Part shown: piece after piece, positions 1 to 7,148 of the stretch | How positions within the stretch are numbered: position 1 is the stretch's first letter | How the letters are laid out: each line of letters opens with the position of its first letter | IMG/VR virus record: IMGVR_UViG_3300025652_000577 | Coordinates: 1 to 23,184 of that record | Reading direction: 5' to 3' (one strand) | From: a virus | DNA: 23,184 nucleotides | Notes under the pieces: generated by a model | The model's input: only the letters and a program-made list of their open reading frames with translations | Database searches by the model: none | What the model was told of the DNA's origin: nothing | Made by a program: the position numbers and the translations under genes

Positions 1-149
1 TATCATATTACTTATCTATGAAATTTGCACCACAACGAACACAGGAGATGAAGTTGTTGTACGAGGATGAATTAGCTAGAGCATTATCTGAAGATGGTTC
101 TGCAGCTAGTACATTTATTACTCCGAAAACATACTATCCAAATATATAA
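1..149 (+). CDS. C-terminal end of a head-tail connector-like protein (partial)
   Basis: An open frame enters from the left edge (first full codon at 3) and ends at the TAA at 147-149, leaving about 48 residues. The tail is helical and charged (KFAPQRTQEMKLLYEDELAR), then SEDGSAAS and a short end TPKTYYPNI. This helix of the form LYEDELARAL resembles the C-termini of tail-tubular-A or gp6-type connector proteins, which fits the adaptor gene just downstream, but most of the protein lies outside the window, so the family is only a suggestion. The stop codon overlaps the next start in a TAATG junction. Confidence 0.65.
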   Translation, partial: SYYLSMKFAPQRTQEMKLLYEDELARALSEDGSAASTFITPKTYYPNI

Positions 150-967
150 TGGCTAGATTCGCAAAAGGTAGTAGAGCATTAGCGATCTCTGATAGATCAG
201 GCGCAGCATTTCCATATAGAGAAATGGTTAAAGAATGGAATGGAGCTTTTGTACACAACTCTGAATTTGAACCTAAACAACCACAATTAGAACCACATCC
301 TGTAGGAGCAGATCCACAAGGATTAATGAATGCAAGACCTGCAAGAGTTGAATTTCCAGTACAAGATATTTTACCCAACAATCCTTTTACAACTACAGCT
401 GCTAACGCTAGTGTTAGTGTTTCTTATCCTGCTAATCAAATTAACGAAGGCACAACTTTTGTAAGATTTCAAGCCGTAAAATCTCCAGTAGGAGGAGTAC
501 CTATTGTTACTGGTGCTGCAGGTCCTGCATTAGAATTATCTACAACTTTAGATACAGCTGCTACAGCTACTGACGGAACAATTACTGTACAGACAGGAAC
601 GCATTTTCCTACTTCAGGTTTTATTATGATTGAAAAAGTAAATGCATTAACAGGTAAATATGAAAATGAAGTCATACAATATACCGGAAGAGCTGGAGAA
701 AATTTTACGGGTTGCACTAGAGGAACAAGTGCACCTTATAGAGGTTTAACACCTCCGGCTACAACAGCAGGAACGCATCCTATAGGAGCTAATGTTTTTG
801 GATGTTATCTTGCAACAGCAGTTCCTACTACAATAGTAGTGGGTCCAGTTGGACAAACGGCTGTAGTATTTAATAATTTAACTTTTTCTTTAATATCAAA
901 TGCTACAAGCACAGAAACAGGAGGCGGTTTTCAATGTACAATTGGACCGTTAAATGATAGAGCTTAA
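149..967 (+). CDS. Phage structural protein with a C-terminal beta-domain
   Basis: 272 residues, function not recognised. The N-terminal ~80 residues (MARFAKGSRALAISDRSG, then PYREMVKEWNGAFVH) are Pro-rich and probably bind another virion component. Residues about 142-216 form a small beta-domain with the pattern TITVQTGTHFP, EVIQYTGRAG, GCTRGTSAPYRG and HPIGANV. The same domain occurs inside the nozzle-like protein at 10363-12585 (about residues 236-293), and this pattern is common in virion proteins. The rest is Thr/Ala/Val-rich, typical of beta-structured phage proteins. The start sits in a TAATG overlap with the preceding gene and has no clear Shine-Dalgarno, suggesting coupled translation. 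Its place between connector-type genes points to the head-tail joint or a decoration role. Confidence 0.7.
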   Translation: MARFAKGSRALAISDRSGAAFPYREMVKEWNGAFVHNSEFEPKQPQLEPHPVGADPQGLMNARPARVEFPVQDILPNNPFTTTAANASVSVSYPANQINEGTTFVRFQAVKSPVGGVPIVTGAAGPALELSTTLDTAATATDGTITVQTGTHFPTSGFIMIEKVNALTGKYENEVIQYTGRAGENFTGCTRGTSAPYRGLTPPATTAGTHPIGANVFGCYLATAVPTTIVVGPVGQTAVVFNNLTFSLISNATSTETGGGFQCTIGPLNDRA

Positions 968-969
968 TT

Positions 970-1722
970 ATGTCAGGAATTACAAATTATACATATGATA
1001 CTTTAAAACAAGCAATCCTAGATTACACTGAGGTTGATAGTAATGTATTTACTACAACTATTTTAGATGGTTTTATTATGGCTGCACAAAACAGAATTAA
1101 TTTAGACCTTCCTATGGACTCAGATAGATTTCAAGATCAAGGACAATTGGTGACAGATTTTAATACAATTACTATGCCTGTTAAACTTTTATTTGTAAGA
1201 GGTATAGAAGTGTTTAATTCAACAGCAAATACTAACGGTCAAGGAATATGGTTAGAGAAACGTGATCAAACATTTATGTCAGAGTACGTTGGTAATTTAA
1301 CAGGAACATCTGGTGGTGCAGCATCTCAAGATGTAACAGGTCTTCCTAAATACTATGCAATGTTTGGTGGTGCAACAACAGGAGCAACAAGATCTACTTC
1401 AGGTGCTATTTATTTAGCTCCAACACCAGACGCTAATTATCAATATATTATACATTATAATGCAATGCCTGTAGGATTAGGTTCTGGTGGTGATGGAAAT
1501 TCTAATACTTATTTAAGTAATTACTTTCCTCAAGGTCTATTATATGCTTGTTTATCAGAAGCATTTATGTTTTTAAAAGGTCCAACAGACATGTTGACAC
1601 TATATGAAAATAAGTATAAAACTGAACTACAAAAGTTTGCAGCGATGCAACTTGGAAGAAGAAGAAGAGACGATTACACGGATGGAACAATAAGAATACC
1701 AATCGAGTCAGCGCCTCAGTAA
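970..1722 (+). CDS. SU10-type head-tail adaptor protein
   Basis: 250 residues. The order of features matches the phage adaptor family typified by phage SU10: an N-terminal helical part (YTYDTLKQAILDYTEVD, then FIMAAQNRINLDLPMD), a central beta-part with the LPKYYAMFGG and IYLAPTPDANYQYIIHYNAMP segments, and a C-terminal helical bundle (FPQGLLYACLSEAFMFLKGP, YENKYKTEL) ending in a basic run GRRRRDD. Adaptors of this class dock on the portal and carry the tail nozzle and fibres. The gene starts three bases after the previous stop and has no clear ribosome binding site. The family call rests on overall pattern and position, not on an alignment. Confidence 0.72.
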   Translation: MSGITNYTYDTLKQAILDYTEVDSNVFTTTILDGFIMAAQNRINLDLPMDSDRFQDQGQLVTDFNTITMPVKLLFVRGIEVFNSTANTNGQGIWLEKRDQTFMSEYVGNLTGTSGGAASQDVTGLPKYYAMFGGATTGATRSTSGAIYLAPTPDANYQYIIHYNAMPVGLGSGGDGNSNTYLSNYFPQGLLYACLSEAFMFLKGPTDMLTLYENKYKTELQKFAAMQLGRRRRDDYTDGTIRIPIESAPQ

Positions 1723-1738
1723 TTAGGAGATAAAAATT

Positions 1739-2170
1739 ATGGCAATAACATCAGCAGTATGTAACACTTTCAAGACAGAAGTTTTAAGAGCTATTCACAA
1801 TTTTACAAATGGTGGAAATGAATTTAAACTAGCATTGTACACAAGTAGTGCTACATTAAATAAATCAACAACAGCTTATACATCATCTAACGAAGTAGCT
1901 AATGGTAATGGCTACACTACTAAAGGGGTAGCGTTAACAAACGTAACACCGGCTTTATCAACTGACACTGCATGTTGTGATTTTGCAGATGTATCTTTTA
2001 CATCAGCTTCTTTTACAGCTAACGGTTGTTTGATTTTTAATGAAACAGCAAGTGGTGATCCAGCAGTTTGCGCAATAGCATTTGGTGGAGACAAAACTGT
2101 ATCAAGTGGAACTTTTACAATTCAATTTCCAACAGCAGACGCATCTAACGCAATCCTTCGTATAGCATAG
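1739..2170 (+). CDS. Small beta-rich virion protein, function unknown
   Basis: 143 residues. It starts MAITSAVCNTFKTEVLRAIHNF and is then Thr/Ser/Ala-rich, with alternating hydrophobic residues suggesting a beta-sandwich (FKLALYTSSATL, ADVSFTSASFTANGCLIF, SGTFTIQFP). A CC pair lies at TACCDFAD. No enzymatic motif is visible. It has a good Shine-Dalgarno, AGGAG at 1725-1729, nine bases before the ATG, unlike its overlapping neighbours. Its position after the adaptor and before the tail proteins suggests a minor structural or head-completion protein. I do not recognise a characterised family. Confidence 0.65.
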   Translation: MAITSAVCNTFKTEVLRAIHNFTNGGNEFKLALYTSSATLNKSTTAYTSSNEVANGNGYTTKGVALTNVTPALSTDTACCDFADVSFTSASFTANGCLIFNETASGDPAVCAIAFGGDKTVSSGTFTIQFPTADASNAILRIA

Positions 2171-2172
2171 AG

Positions 2173-2213
2173 GTAACGACGGATGTCCGTTACTAGAACT
2201 TTTACAGTAACGG
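2173..2213 (+). promoter_or_regulatory. Possible two-state RNA hairpin at a start codon
   Basis: Segment B (2187-2194, CCGTTACT) is perfectly complementary to segment C (2206-2213, AGTAACGG), giving an 8-bp stem with an 11-base loop. B also pairs with segment A (GTAACG, 2173-2178) through 6 bp plus a G-U pair at 2172, which would place the ATG at 2183 in a 9-base loop and cover the end of the weak Shine-Dalgarno. The two stems exclude each other. The complementarity is seen directly; a regulatory role is inferred and could be chance, since B and C are coding. Confidence 0.3.
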
Positions 2214-3544
2214 TAGTCAGTACCGGTTCAGGAAATAAATATTTTATTGATGGAGTACAACAAGCTACTTTACTTTTAGGTGAAGGTGGTACATATAAAT
2301 TTGATCAATCCGATAATTCAAATGGTAATCACCCTTTAAGATTTTCAACAACTAGTGATGGAACACATAGTGGAGGTGACGAGTACACTACTGGTGTAAC
2401 TACAAACGGTAGTCCAGGTAATGCTGGGGCTTACACTCAAATAGTTGTAGCTGAAAGTGCACCAACTCTTTATTACTATTGCACAAATCACTCAGGAATG
2501 GGTGGACAAGCAAATACTGTTGACGGAAACTCATGGGGACTTATGTCCTGGGGTGCAAACGAATATGGAAGTCAAGATGCGATTGATGTTATACTAACCG
2601 GTGTATCAGCTACATCCAATGTAGGTGCTGTAGATGCTTTTAATACAGAAGGTTGGGGTAGACAGGAATGGGGCAACTCCGGTTGGGGCGTAGATTATGC
2701 AGTACAACCCACGGGTTTATCTGCTACATCAGCAATTGGAAGTGTTACTGCTTTGGACACACAAACTGTTATACCAACAGGGGTTAGTGCAACTTCTTCT
2801 GTAGGTTCTATAACTGCGGGTGTATTATCTATTGCAGCTTTAACAGGTGTACAAGCACAAACAGAATTAGGTACTTTTGATAACGCAGGTACATTAGTTG
2901 GTTGGGGTAGAAATGGTTGGGGTGAAGAACCTTATGGAGATTCGTTTAATAGTTTAGTTCAACCTGTTGGAGTTAGTGCAACATCTAGCCTTGGATCATT
3001 AACAGCTACACCAGAAACATTTGTATCTTTAACAGGGTTGAGTTCTACTTCTGCTGTAGGTAGTTTAGATTTTATTGTAAGTCCTGTAGTTATACCAACT
3101 GGATTATCAGTTACATCTAACGTCGGTGCTCCTTTAATAACACAGGCCACTGTTGGATTAACAGGTCTTGGAATGACTTCTACAGTTGGTGGAATAATTC
3201 TAGATGCTTTAATAGTTGAATTAGATGGTCTATCTACAACTTCATCTGTAGGAGCTTTATCAGAACAAATTTCTCAAGTTCTAACAGGTGTATCATCAAC
3301 ATCTGCTGTAGGAACTTTAGTTCCTGAAATAGGAGTTCCAGTAACGGGTCTATCAACTACATCTGCAGTAGGTTCAATTTCACCTTCAGATGTAATGGGC
3401 TTAACAGGAGTACAAGCGACAACAGAGTTAAACCCTAATGTTGGTTTAAAGTATTTAAATAGATTAATTCCTAAAGATGGCACAGGTTATACTAGATTAT
3501 CACCTAAAGATGGCACAGGTTACACAAGAAAAACAGCAAACTAA
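2183..3544 (+). CDS. Tail-associated repeat protein with N-terminal cupredoxin-like domain
   Basis: 453 residues in three parts. Residues 1-112 look like a cupredoxin: beta strands, His50 in GNHPLRF, then YYYCTNHSGMGG giving Cys100, His103 and Met106. This His-Cys-X2-His-X2-Met set is a complete type 1 copper site with the C-X2-H-X2-M spacing of amicyanin. Residues ~117-160 and ~240-255 carry three Trp-Gly modules (SWGLMSWGANEYG, GWGRQEWGNSGWG, GWGRNGWGEEPYG). Residues ~138-417 hold twelve copies of a motif like LTGVSATSAVGS. The C-terminus has a tandem PKDGTGYTR pair. Repeats and location argue for a virion tail or fibre protein. There is no signal peptide, so the domain would be loaded with metal, if at all, in the cell or in seawater. 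A weak GAGG (2170-2173) overlaps the previous stop, and the start lies in a possible hairpin. Confidence 0.72.
   Translation: MSVTRTFTVTVVSTGSGNKYFIDGVQQATLLLGEGGTYKFDQSDNSNGNHPLRFSTTSDGTHSGGDEYTTGVTTNGSPGNAGAYTQIVVAESAPTLYYYCTNHSGMGGQANTVDGNSWGLMSWGANEYGSQDAIDVILTGVSATSNVGAVDAFNTEGWGRQEWGNSGWGVDYAVQPTGLSATSAIGSVTALDTQTVIPTGVSATSSVGSITAGVLSIAALTGVQAQTELGTFDNAGTLVGWGRNGWGEEPYGDSFNSLVQPVGVSATSSLGSLTATPETFVSLTGLSSTSAVGSLDFIVSPVVIPTGLSVTSNVGAPLITQATVGLTGLGMTSTVGGIILDALIVELDGLSTTSSVGALSEQISQVLTGVSSTSAVGTLVPEIGVPVTGLSTTSAVGSISPSDVMGLTGVQATTELNPNVGLKYLNRLIPKDGTGYTRLSPKDGTGYTRKTAN
2594..3433 (+). repeat. Twelve degenerate LTGVSATSxVGS protein repeats
   Basis: Within the cupredoxin-bearing protein, a ~12-residue motif recurs twelve times: examples are LTGVSATSNVGAV, PTGLSATSAIGSV, PTGVSATSSVGSI, LTGLSSTSAVGSL and VTGLSTTSAVGSI. 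Two members (LTGVQAQTELGTF and LTGVQATTELNPN) diverge in the same way, VQAxTEL. Spacing is irregular because linkers and one Trp-Gly module lie between units. At DNA level the copies have drifted, so this is an old protein repeat rather than a recent tandem duplication. Confidence 0.85.
3470..3529 (+). repeat. 33-bp period direct repeat at a gene 3' end
   Basis: A 20-base sequence (cctaaagatggcacaggtta) is exact at 3470-3489 and 3503-3522, with near-identity continuing for several bases. It encodes two tandem copies of PKDGTGYTR at the extreme C-terminus of the repeat protein. The near-identity of the DNA contrasts with the drifted upstream repeats and suggests a recent duplication. Confidence 0.85.
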
Positions 3545-3547
3545 TGT

Positions 3548-3575
3548 TTGACTTTAAGTATATAAGTAATATAAA
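3548..3575 (+). promoter_or_regulatory. Sigma70-like promoter candidate
   Basis: TTGACT (3548-3553) and TATAAA (3570-3575) are separated by 16 bases in the 58-base gap before the fibre gene at 3603, one of the few true intergenic spaces here. A Shine-Dalgarno-like CAGGAG (3588-3593) follows before the ATG. In AT-rich DNA such matches arise by chance, and no phage-type promoter was ruled out. Confidence 0.35.
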
Positions 3576-3602
3576 TTAACAAGCTAACAGGAGAACAAAA
3601 TT

Positions 3603-4700
3603 ATGGCATCAACTTTTACAAACCTTGGCGTAGAGCTAATGGCAACTGGCGAAAATGCTGGTACTTGGGGAACAAAAACTAACGCTAACTTACAACTTGC
3701 AGAACAGTTATTAGGTGGATTTAAAATTCAAACCTTAAATGCAGCAGGTACAGGAGCTAACACTACAGCATTAACAGTAGAAGATGGAGCTTTAACAGGT
3801 GCCGCTCAAAACAGAGTTATTATTCTTGGTGCAGTATCACCAGAAGCAATTACAGGAAACAAAGTTGTAACATTCCCTCTTCTTACAGAAACTTTTTATT
3901 TTATTAAAAACAGCACATCAGGTGCATACACAGTTCAGTTAAAAGCAGCTTCTGGTTCAGGAGCTACAGTTACTTTTTCAGCAACAGACAAAGGATATAA
4001 AGCTATATACCTTGATGGTGTTGCAACTAATACTGGAGTTATTGAAATACCTTTATCTACAGCAGGTACAGTAACAGAAACTGGCACTCAAACTTTAACA
4101 AACAAAACTTTAACATCACCTAAAATTGGAACTTCAATTTTAGATACTAATGGAAACGAATTATTTAAACTAACTGCAACAGGTTCAGCGGTTAATGAAT
4201 TAACATATGCTAATGCAGCAACAGGAAACAAACCAGCATTTACTGCAACTGGTGGTGATACTAATATTGGTGTATCAATACAACCAAAAGGTTCGGGAAC
4301 AGTTACTATTGATGCTTTAACTTTTCCTGCGGCAGACGGATCAGCAGATCAAATTTTAACAACTAATGGTTCTGGAGTATTATCTTTTGTAGATAATTCT
4401 GGCGGTACATCATGGCAAGCAGTAAAAACTTCTGGTTTTACAGCTGTTGCTGGTGAAGGTTATTTTATTAATACAACAAGTGGTGCTATAGAAATGGACT
4501 TACCTGCAGGAAGTATTGGAGACGAAGTATCTTTTATAGATTATGCAGGAACATTTGATTCTAACGCACTTACAGTTGATCCAAATGGTTCAGAAAAAAT
4601 TGCAGGATCTACGGATAGTTTAACAGTTTCAGTAGAAAGAGCGGCTAACACATTGGTCTATGTAGATGGAACTCAGGGTTGGCTCTTAAAAAATAATTAA
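3603..4700 (+). CDS. Tail fibre or collar-like structural protein
   Basis: 365 residues. The N-terminus (MASTFTNLGVELMATGENAG, then TWGTKTNANLQLAEQLLGG) is the virion-attachment type seen in marine phage fibre proteins. The middle has the segment TQTLTNKTLTSPKIG, a widespread phage tail-fibre signature, followed by LDTNGNELFKL and beta-helix-like strands (FTATGGDTNIGVSIQPKGSG, DGSADQILTTNGSGVLSFV). The C-terminal ~90 residues form a compact beta-domain ending in TLVYVDGTQGWLLKNN. No catalytic motif is visible. It has its own Shine-Dalgarno and a possible promoter. Fibre function is well supported by family features; the receptor is unknown. Confidence 0.8.
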   Translation: MASTFTNLGVELMATGENAGTWGTKTNANLQLAEQLLGGFKIQTLNAAGTGANTTALTVEDGALTGAAQNRVIILGAVSPEAITGNKVVTFPLLTETFYFIKNSTSGAYTVQLKAASGSGATVTFSATDKGYKAIYLDGVATNTGVIEIPLSTAGTVTETGTQTLTNKTLTSPKIGTSILDTNGNELFKLTATGSAVNELTYANAATGNKPAFTATGGDTNIGVSIQPKGSGTVTIDALTFPAADGSADQILTTNGSGVLSFVDNSGGTSWQAVKTSGFTAVAGEGYFINTTSGAIEMDLPAGSIGDEVSFIDYAGTFDSNALTVDPNGSEKIAGSTDSLTVSVERAANTLVYVDGTQGWLLKNN

Positions 4701-4708
4701 GGAGCTTA

Positions 4709-4861
4709 ATGACATTATATAGAAATATTCAAGGATTTGCCATCAAGTCTTATGCAGGTGATCCAGCTAATCCTAAAGAAGGACAAATTTGGTATAATTC
4801 AGTTTCACAAAAATTAAGGGGTAGAAATAATTCAGCTACTGTAACAATCACAACGTCTTAA
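4709..4861 (+). CDS. Anchor-only paralogue of the propeller fibre proteins
   Basis: 50 residues starting MTLYRNIQGFAIKSYAGDP, with GQIWYNS and a C-terminal ATVTITTS. The N-terminus matches those of the two larger proteins at 4866 and 6196 (pattern M-x-x-Y-x-x-I-x-G, then DP, then GE/Q-I/V-W-Y-N-S/T). Its last residues resemble their ends (KTVTTS and TATISSS). It therefore looks like the same gene with the propeller missing. GGAG at 4701-4704 precedes the ATG at a short distance. The reading frame is intact, so it may be a real short protein, such as a cap or competitor at the attachment site, or the remnant of a deletion. Confidence 0.7.
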   Translation: MTLYRNIQGFAIKSYAGDPANPKEGQIWYNSVSQKLRGRNNSATVTITTS

Positions 4862-4865
4862 AATT

Positions 4866-5834
4866 ATGAGTACTTATAAAGCTTTAATTGGAAAATATGT
4901 AAGATCAGTATCAAGTGATCCTACTGCAGCTTATGCTGATGGTGAAATTTGGTATAATACAAGTAGTAATACTTTTAAAATTGGTCTTCAAGTAGGAGCA
5001 TGGGCATCTGGTGGTACTGTAAATACTGCAAGAAGATATACAAATGGTGGTGGAACTCAAACTGCAGGATTAATGGTTAATGGATACTCAACAGGTTTTA
5101 GTGCTGACACAGAAGAATACAATGGTTCATCTTGGACATCTGTAACTAACGCACCTTTTGCAGTTTATAATTCATCAGGTGGAGGAACTCAAACTTCTTT
5201 TTTTATGACAGGTGGAGATTTAGGTCCCTCGGTTAACACAGTTACTGCTGAATACGATGGATCTAACTGGACTACTACTAATAATAACCCCAACGCTAGA
5301 AATGGTGGTGGTGGATGTGGAACACAAACTGCAGGTTTATATGCAGGTGGTCAAGGAAATACTGGCACACAAACTTATAATGGCAGTTCATGGACTTCTA
5401 CTGGACATAGTTTGAATGAGGCAAGAAAAGAAGTAAGTCAAGCTATGACTGGAATCACAACTGCTGCCGTAATTGTAGGTGATCAACCTTCAAGTGCTGT
5501 TGTAGAAGAATATAATGGTAGTTCGTGGACTTCTCAAACAGCGGTACCTACTGCAGGTTATGCAAGAAGTTCTAGTGGTATACAAACTTCAGCTTTATAC
5601 TATGGAGGAGGTTCTAGTGGTTTTGGAGGAACTACAGCTGCTTTATATGATGGTTCAGCTTGGACAAACGTAGCTGATTTAGCTACTCCAAGAGGCGGAG
5701 GTGCATCAGGTAAAAATGCTTCAACATCATCTTTAGCTTTTATGGCTGGAGGACAAACACCTGGTCCAAGTAATAGTAATAAAACAGAAGAATGGACAAA
5801 CGCAGCTGGTATAAAAACAGTAACAACAAGTTGA
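4866..5834 (+). CDS. Kelch-like beta-propeller tail protein, copy 1
   Basis: 322 residues. A ~40-residue anchor (RSVSSDPTAAYADGEIWYNT) is followed by about six blades built on a repeated unit of the form GGGTQTAGLYAGG then EEYNGSSWTS. Blade-end versions seen are YNGSSWTSV, YDGSNWTTT, YNGSSWTST, YNGSSWTSQ, YDGSAWTNV and a terminal EEWTNA. This is the pattern of kelch-type propellers found in marine phage tail proteins and presumed to bind host surface ligands. The end is GIKTVTTS. The gene begins four bases after the short paralogue and lacks a clear Shine-Dalgarno. The propeller fold is inferred from the repeats; ligand unknown. Confidence 0.75.
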   Translation: MSTYKALIGKYVRSVSSDPTAAYADGEIWYNTSSNTFKIGLQVGAWASGGTVNTARRYTNGGGTQTAGLMVNGYSTGFSADTEEYNGSSWTSVTNAPFAVYNSSGGGTQTSFFMTGGDLGPSVNTVTAEYDGSNWTTTNNNPNARNGGGGCGTQTAGLYAGGQGNTGTQTYNGSSWTSTGHSLNEARKEVSQAMTGITTAAVIVGDQPSSAVVEEYNGSSWTSQTAVPTAGYARSSSGIQTSALYYGGGSSGFGGTTAALYDGSAWTNVADLATPRGGGASGKNASTSSLAFMAGGQTPGPSNSNKTEEWTNAAGIKTVTTS

Positions 5835-5883
5835 TAATGAAAAAAATTTATAATATAAGATTAATAACAAAGGGATAAAAAAT

Positions 5884-6186
5884 ATGTCACTATTTATATA
5901 CGGAACAGCTACAAATACAGGTAAAGATTTTTTTACTCGTCAAAATAGATTAGATTTTTTTCTTGAAAGTCACATTGGAGACGTGTGGGTTGTTGGTAAT
6001 AATGAAAAAGGTGCTTTGTGGTTAGCTAGCAAAAATGCTGTTATAAAAACAAAAGAAGAAGCACAAGCTATTGTTGATGCAGAAATAACTGCAGCTCAAG
6101 CAGCTTGGGATGCTTTGGATTTTGAATCATCAGAGGAAAGAAGTTTAGCTAACGGTTCTAGACCAGTTCCAACAACATTACCTTAG
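5884..6186 (+). CDS. Small protein between the propeller genes, possible fibre-assembly factor
   Basis: 100 residues: N-terminal MSLFIYGTATNTGKDFFTRQ, a central part with two Trp residues (GDVWVVGNNEKGALWLASKN), and a charged helix (KTKEEAQAIVDAEITAAQAA). The helix and location next to fibre genes recall small tail-fibre assembly proteins, but I recognise no defined family. AAGGG about 10 bases before the ATG is a plausible ribosome binding site. The 49 bases upstream contain a TATAAT but no correctly spaced -35. Function is inferred from context only. Confidence 0.6.
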   Translation: MSLFIYGTATNTGKDFFTRQNRLDFFLESHIGDVWVVGNNEKGALWLASKNAVIKTKEEAQAIVDAEITAAQAAWDALDFESSEERSLANGSRPVPTTLP

Positions 6187-6195
6187 GAATTTATA

Positions 6196-7146
6196 ATGAG
6201 TAGTTACAATGTAATTAATGGATTAAAAGTTAGGTTTCTAACAGCAGATCCCCCTAGTCCAGAAAATGGTGAGGTATGGTATAATTCAAGTTCTATACGT
6301 GCTCAAGGTATTGCGGGTACAGGCGTATGGTCGTCTGGTGGATCCGCTCCAGCAGGACTTTCAGGATCAAGTATGGCTGGTAATAATACAGATGCTATGC
6401 AGTGGGGTGGAGACAATGGAGGTGGAACTCCTACTTGGCCTAGAACTTCACATCATTATAATGGTACTTCTTGGACAGGAGATGGAACTATTCCTACATC
6501 AGTTAACAATACAGGACAAGCAGGAGTAGGACATACAACTGCTATAATGTGGGGAGGTTATAATCCCCCAGGTGGTGCAGCAAGTGTAACAAATATATTT
6601 AATGGTTCATCTTGGACAGCGAGTGGAAATTTAAATAATGCTAGACAATATGCTTATTCTACTGGAGCTGGCCCACAAACAGCAGCTGTTGCAATAGGTG
6701 GAGGTCCAAACCAAGCTGTACACGAACATTTCAATGGATCTAGTTGGACGACAAAAACAAGTTTTCCTAGCGGAGCAAATTCTGTATATGCAATTGGAAC
6801 ACAAGCGGCAACTTTAGGTGTTTCAGGTGCTAATGGAACAACAGCATCTTGGAATGGTTCATCTTGGACTGGAATCCCATCTAGTTTAAATAATAATAGA
6901 CAGTATGGAGCAGCAGGAGGTTCAAATACTTCATCAGCATATGTATTTGGAGGAGGAAGTTCAACTACAGTAGAATTATATAATGGCACAAGTTGGGCTA
7001 CACAACCTTCTATGGCTAGGGCTAGAGAAAGTGGTGGTGGATCAGGAATTACAAGTAATGCATTAATAGCTGGATCAACATACGGTAATAGTTCTGTAGA
7101 AGAATTTACTATTCCATTTGGAACTGCAACAATATCTTCAAGTTAG
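6196..7146 (+). CDS. Kelch-like beta-propeller tail protein, copy 2
   Basis: 316 residues and the same design as the protein at 4866: anchor (MSSYNVINGLKVRFLTADPP, then ENGEVWYNSSS), five to six blades ending in HYNGTSWTG, IFNGSSWTA, HFNGSSWTTK, SWNGSSWTG and LYNGTSWAT, and a closing VEEFTIPFGTATISSS. Anchors and blade ends are conserved between the two copies while the loops differ (for example MQWGGDNGGG and IMWGGYNPPG here), as expected for receptor-binding proteins evolving different specificities. TAGGAA before the ATG may act as the ribosome binding site. Confidence 0.75.
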   Translation: MSSYNVINGLKVRFLTADPPSPENGEVWYNSSSIRAQGIAGTGVWSSGGSAPAGLSGSSMAGNNTDAMQWGGDNGGGTPTWPRTSHHYNGTSWTGDGTIPTSVNNTGQAGVGHTTAIMWGGYNPPGGAASVTNIFNGSSWTASGNLNNARQYAYSTGAGPQTAAVAIGGGPNQAVHEHFNGSSWTTKTSFPSGANSVYAIGTQAATLGVSGANGTTASWNGSSWTGIPSSLNNNRQYGAAGGSNTSSAYVFGGGSSTTVELYNGTSWATQPSMARARESGGGSGITSNALIAGSTYGNSSVEEFTIPFGTATISSS

Positions 7147-7148
7147 TC

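Noticed and set aside
118-381. Minus-strand frames opposite the structural genes (for example 118-381, 469-717, 2959-3150, 6654-6989, 9955-10239, 15338-15637)
   Set aside because: Each lies fully inside or across a well-supported plus-strand gene, has no family features or ribosome site, and has composition explained by the Thr/Ala/Ser codons opposite.
2594-3433. CRISPR-like array
   Set aside because: The repeats are degenerate at DNA level, coding, in frame and irregularly spaced.
5831-5854. TTGATA and TATAAT before the 100-residue gene as a promoter
   Set aside because: The spacer is only 12 bases, too short for a sigma70-type promoter.
6266-6529. Second plus-strand frame within the propeller gene
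   Set aside because: It reads the repeat DNA out of frame, giving a Leu/Val/Met-rich product without recognisable features.
4866-7146. Diversity-generating retroelement acting on the fibre genes
   Set aside because: No reverse transcriptase and no template/variable repeat pair were seen; the repeats are blade units of the protein.
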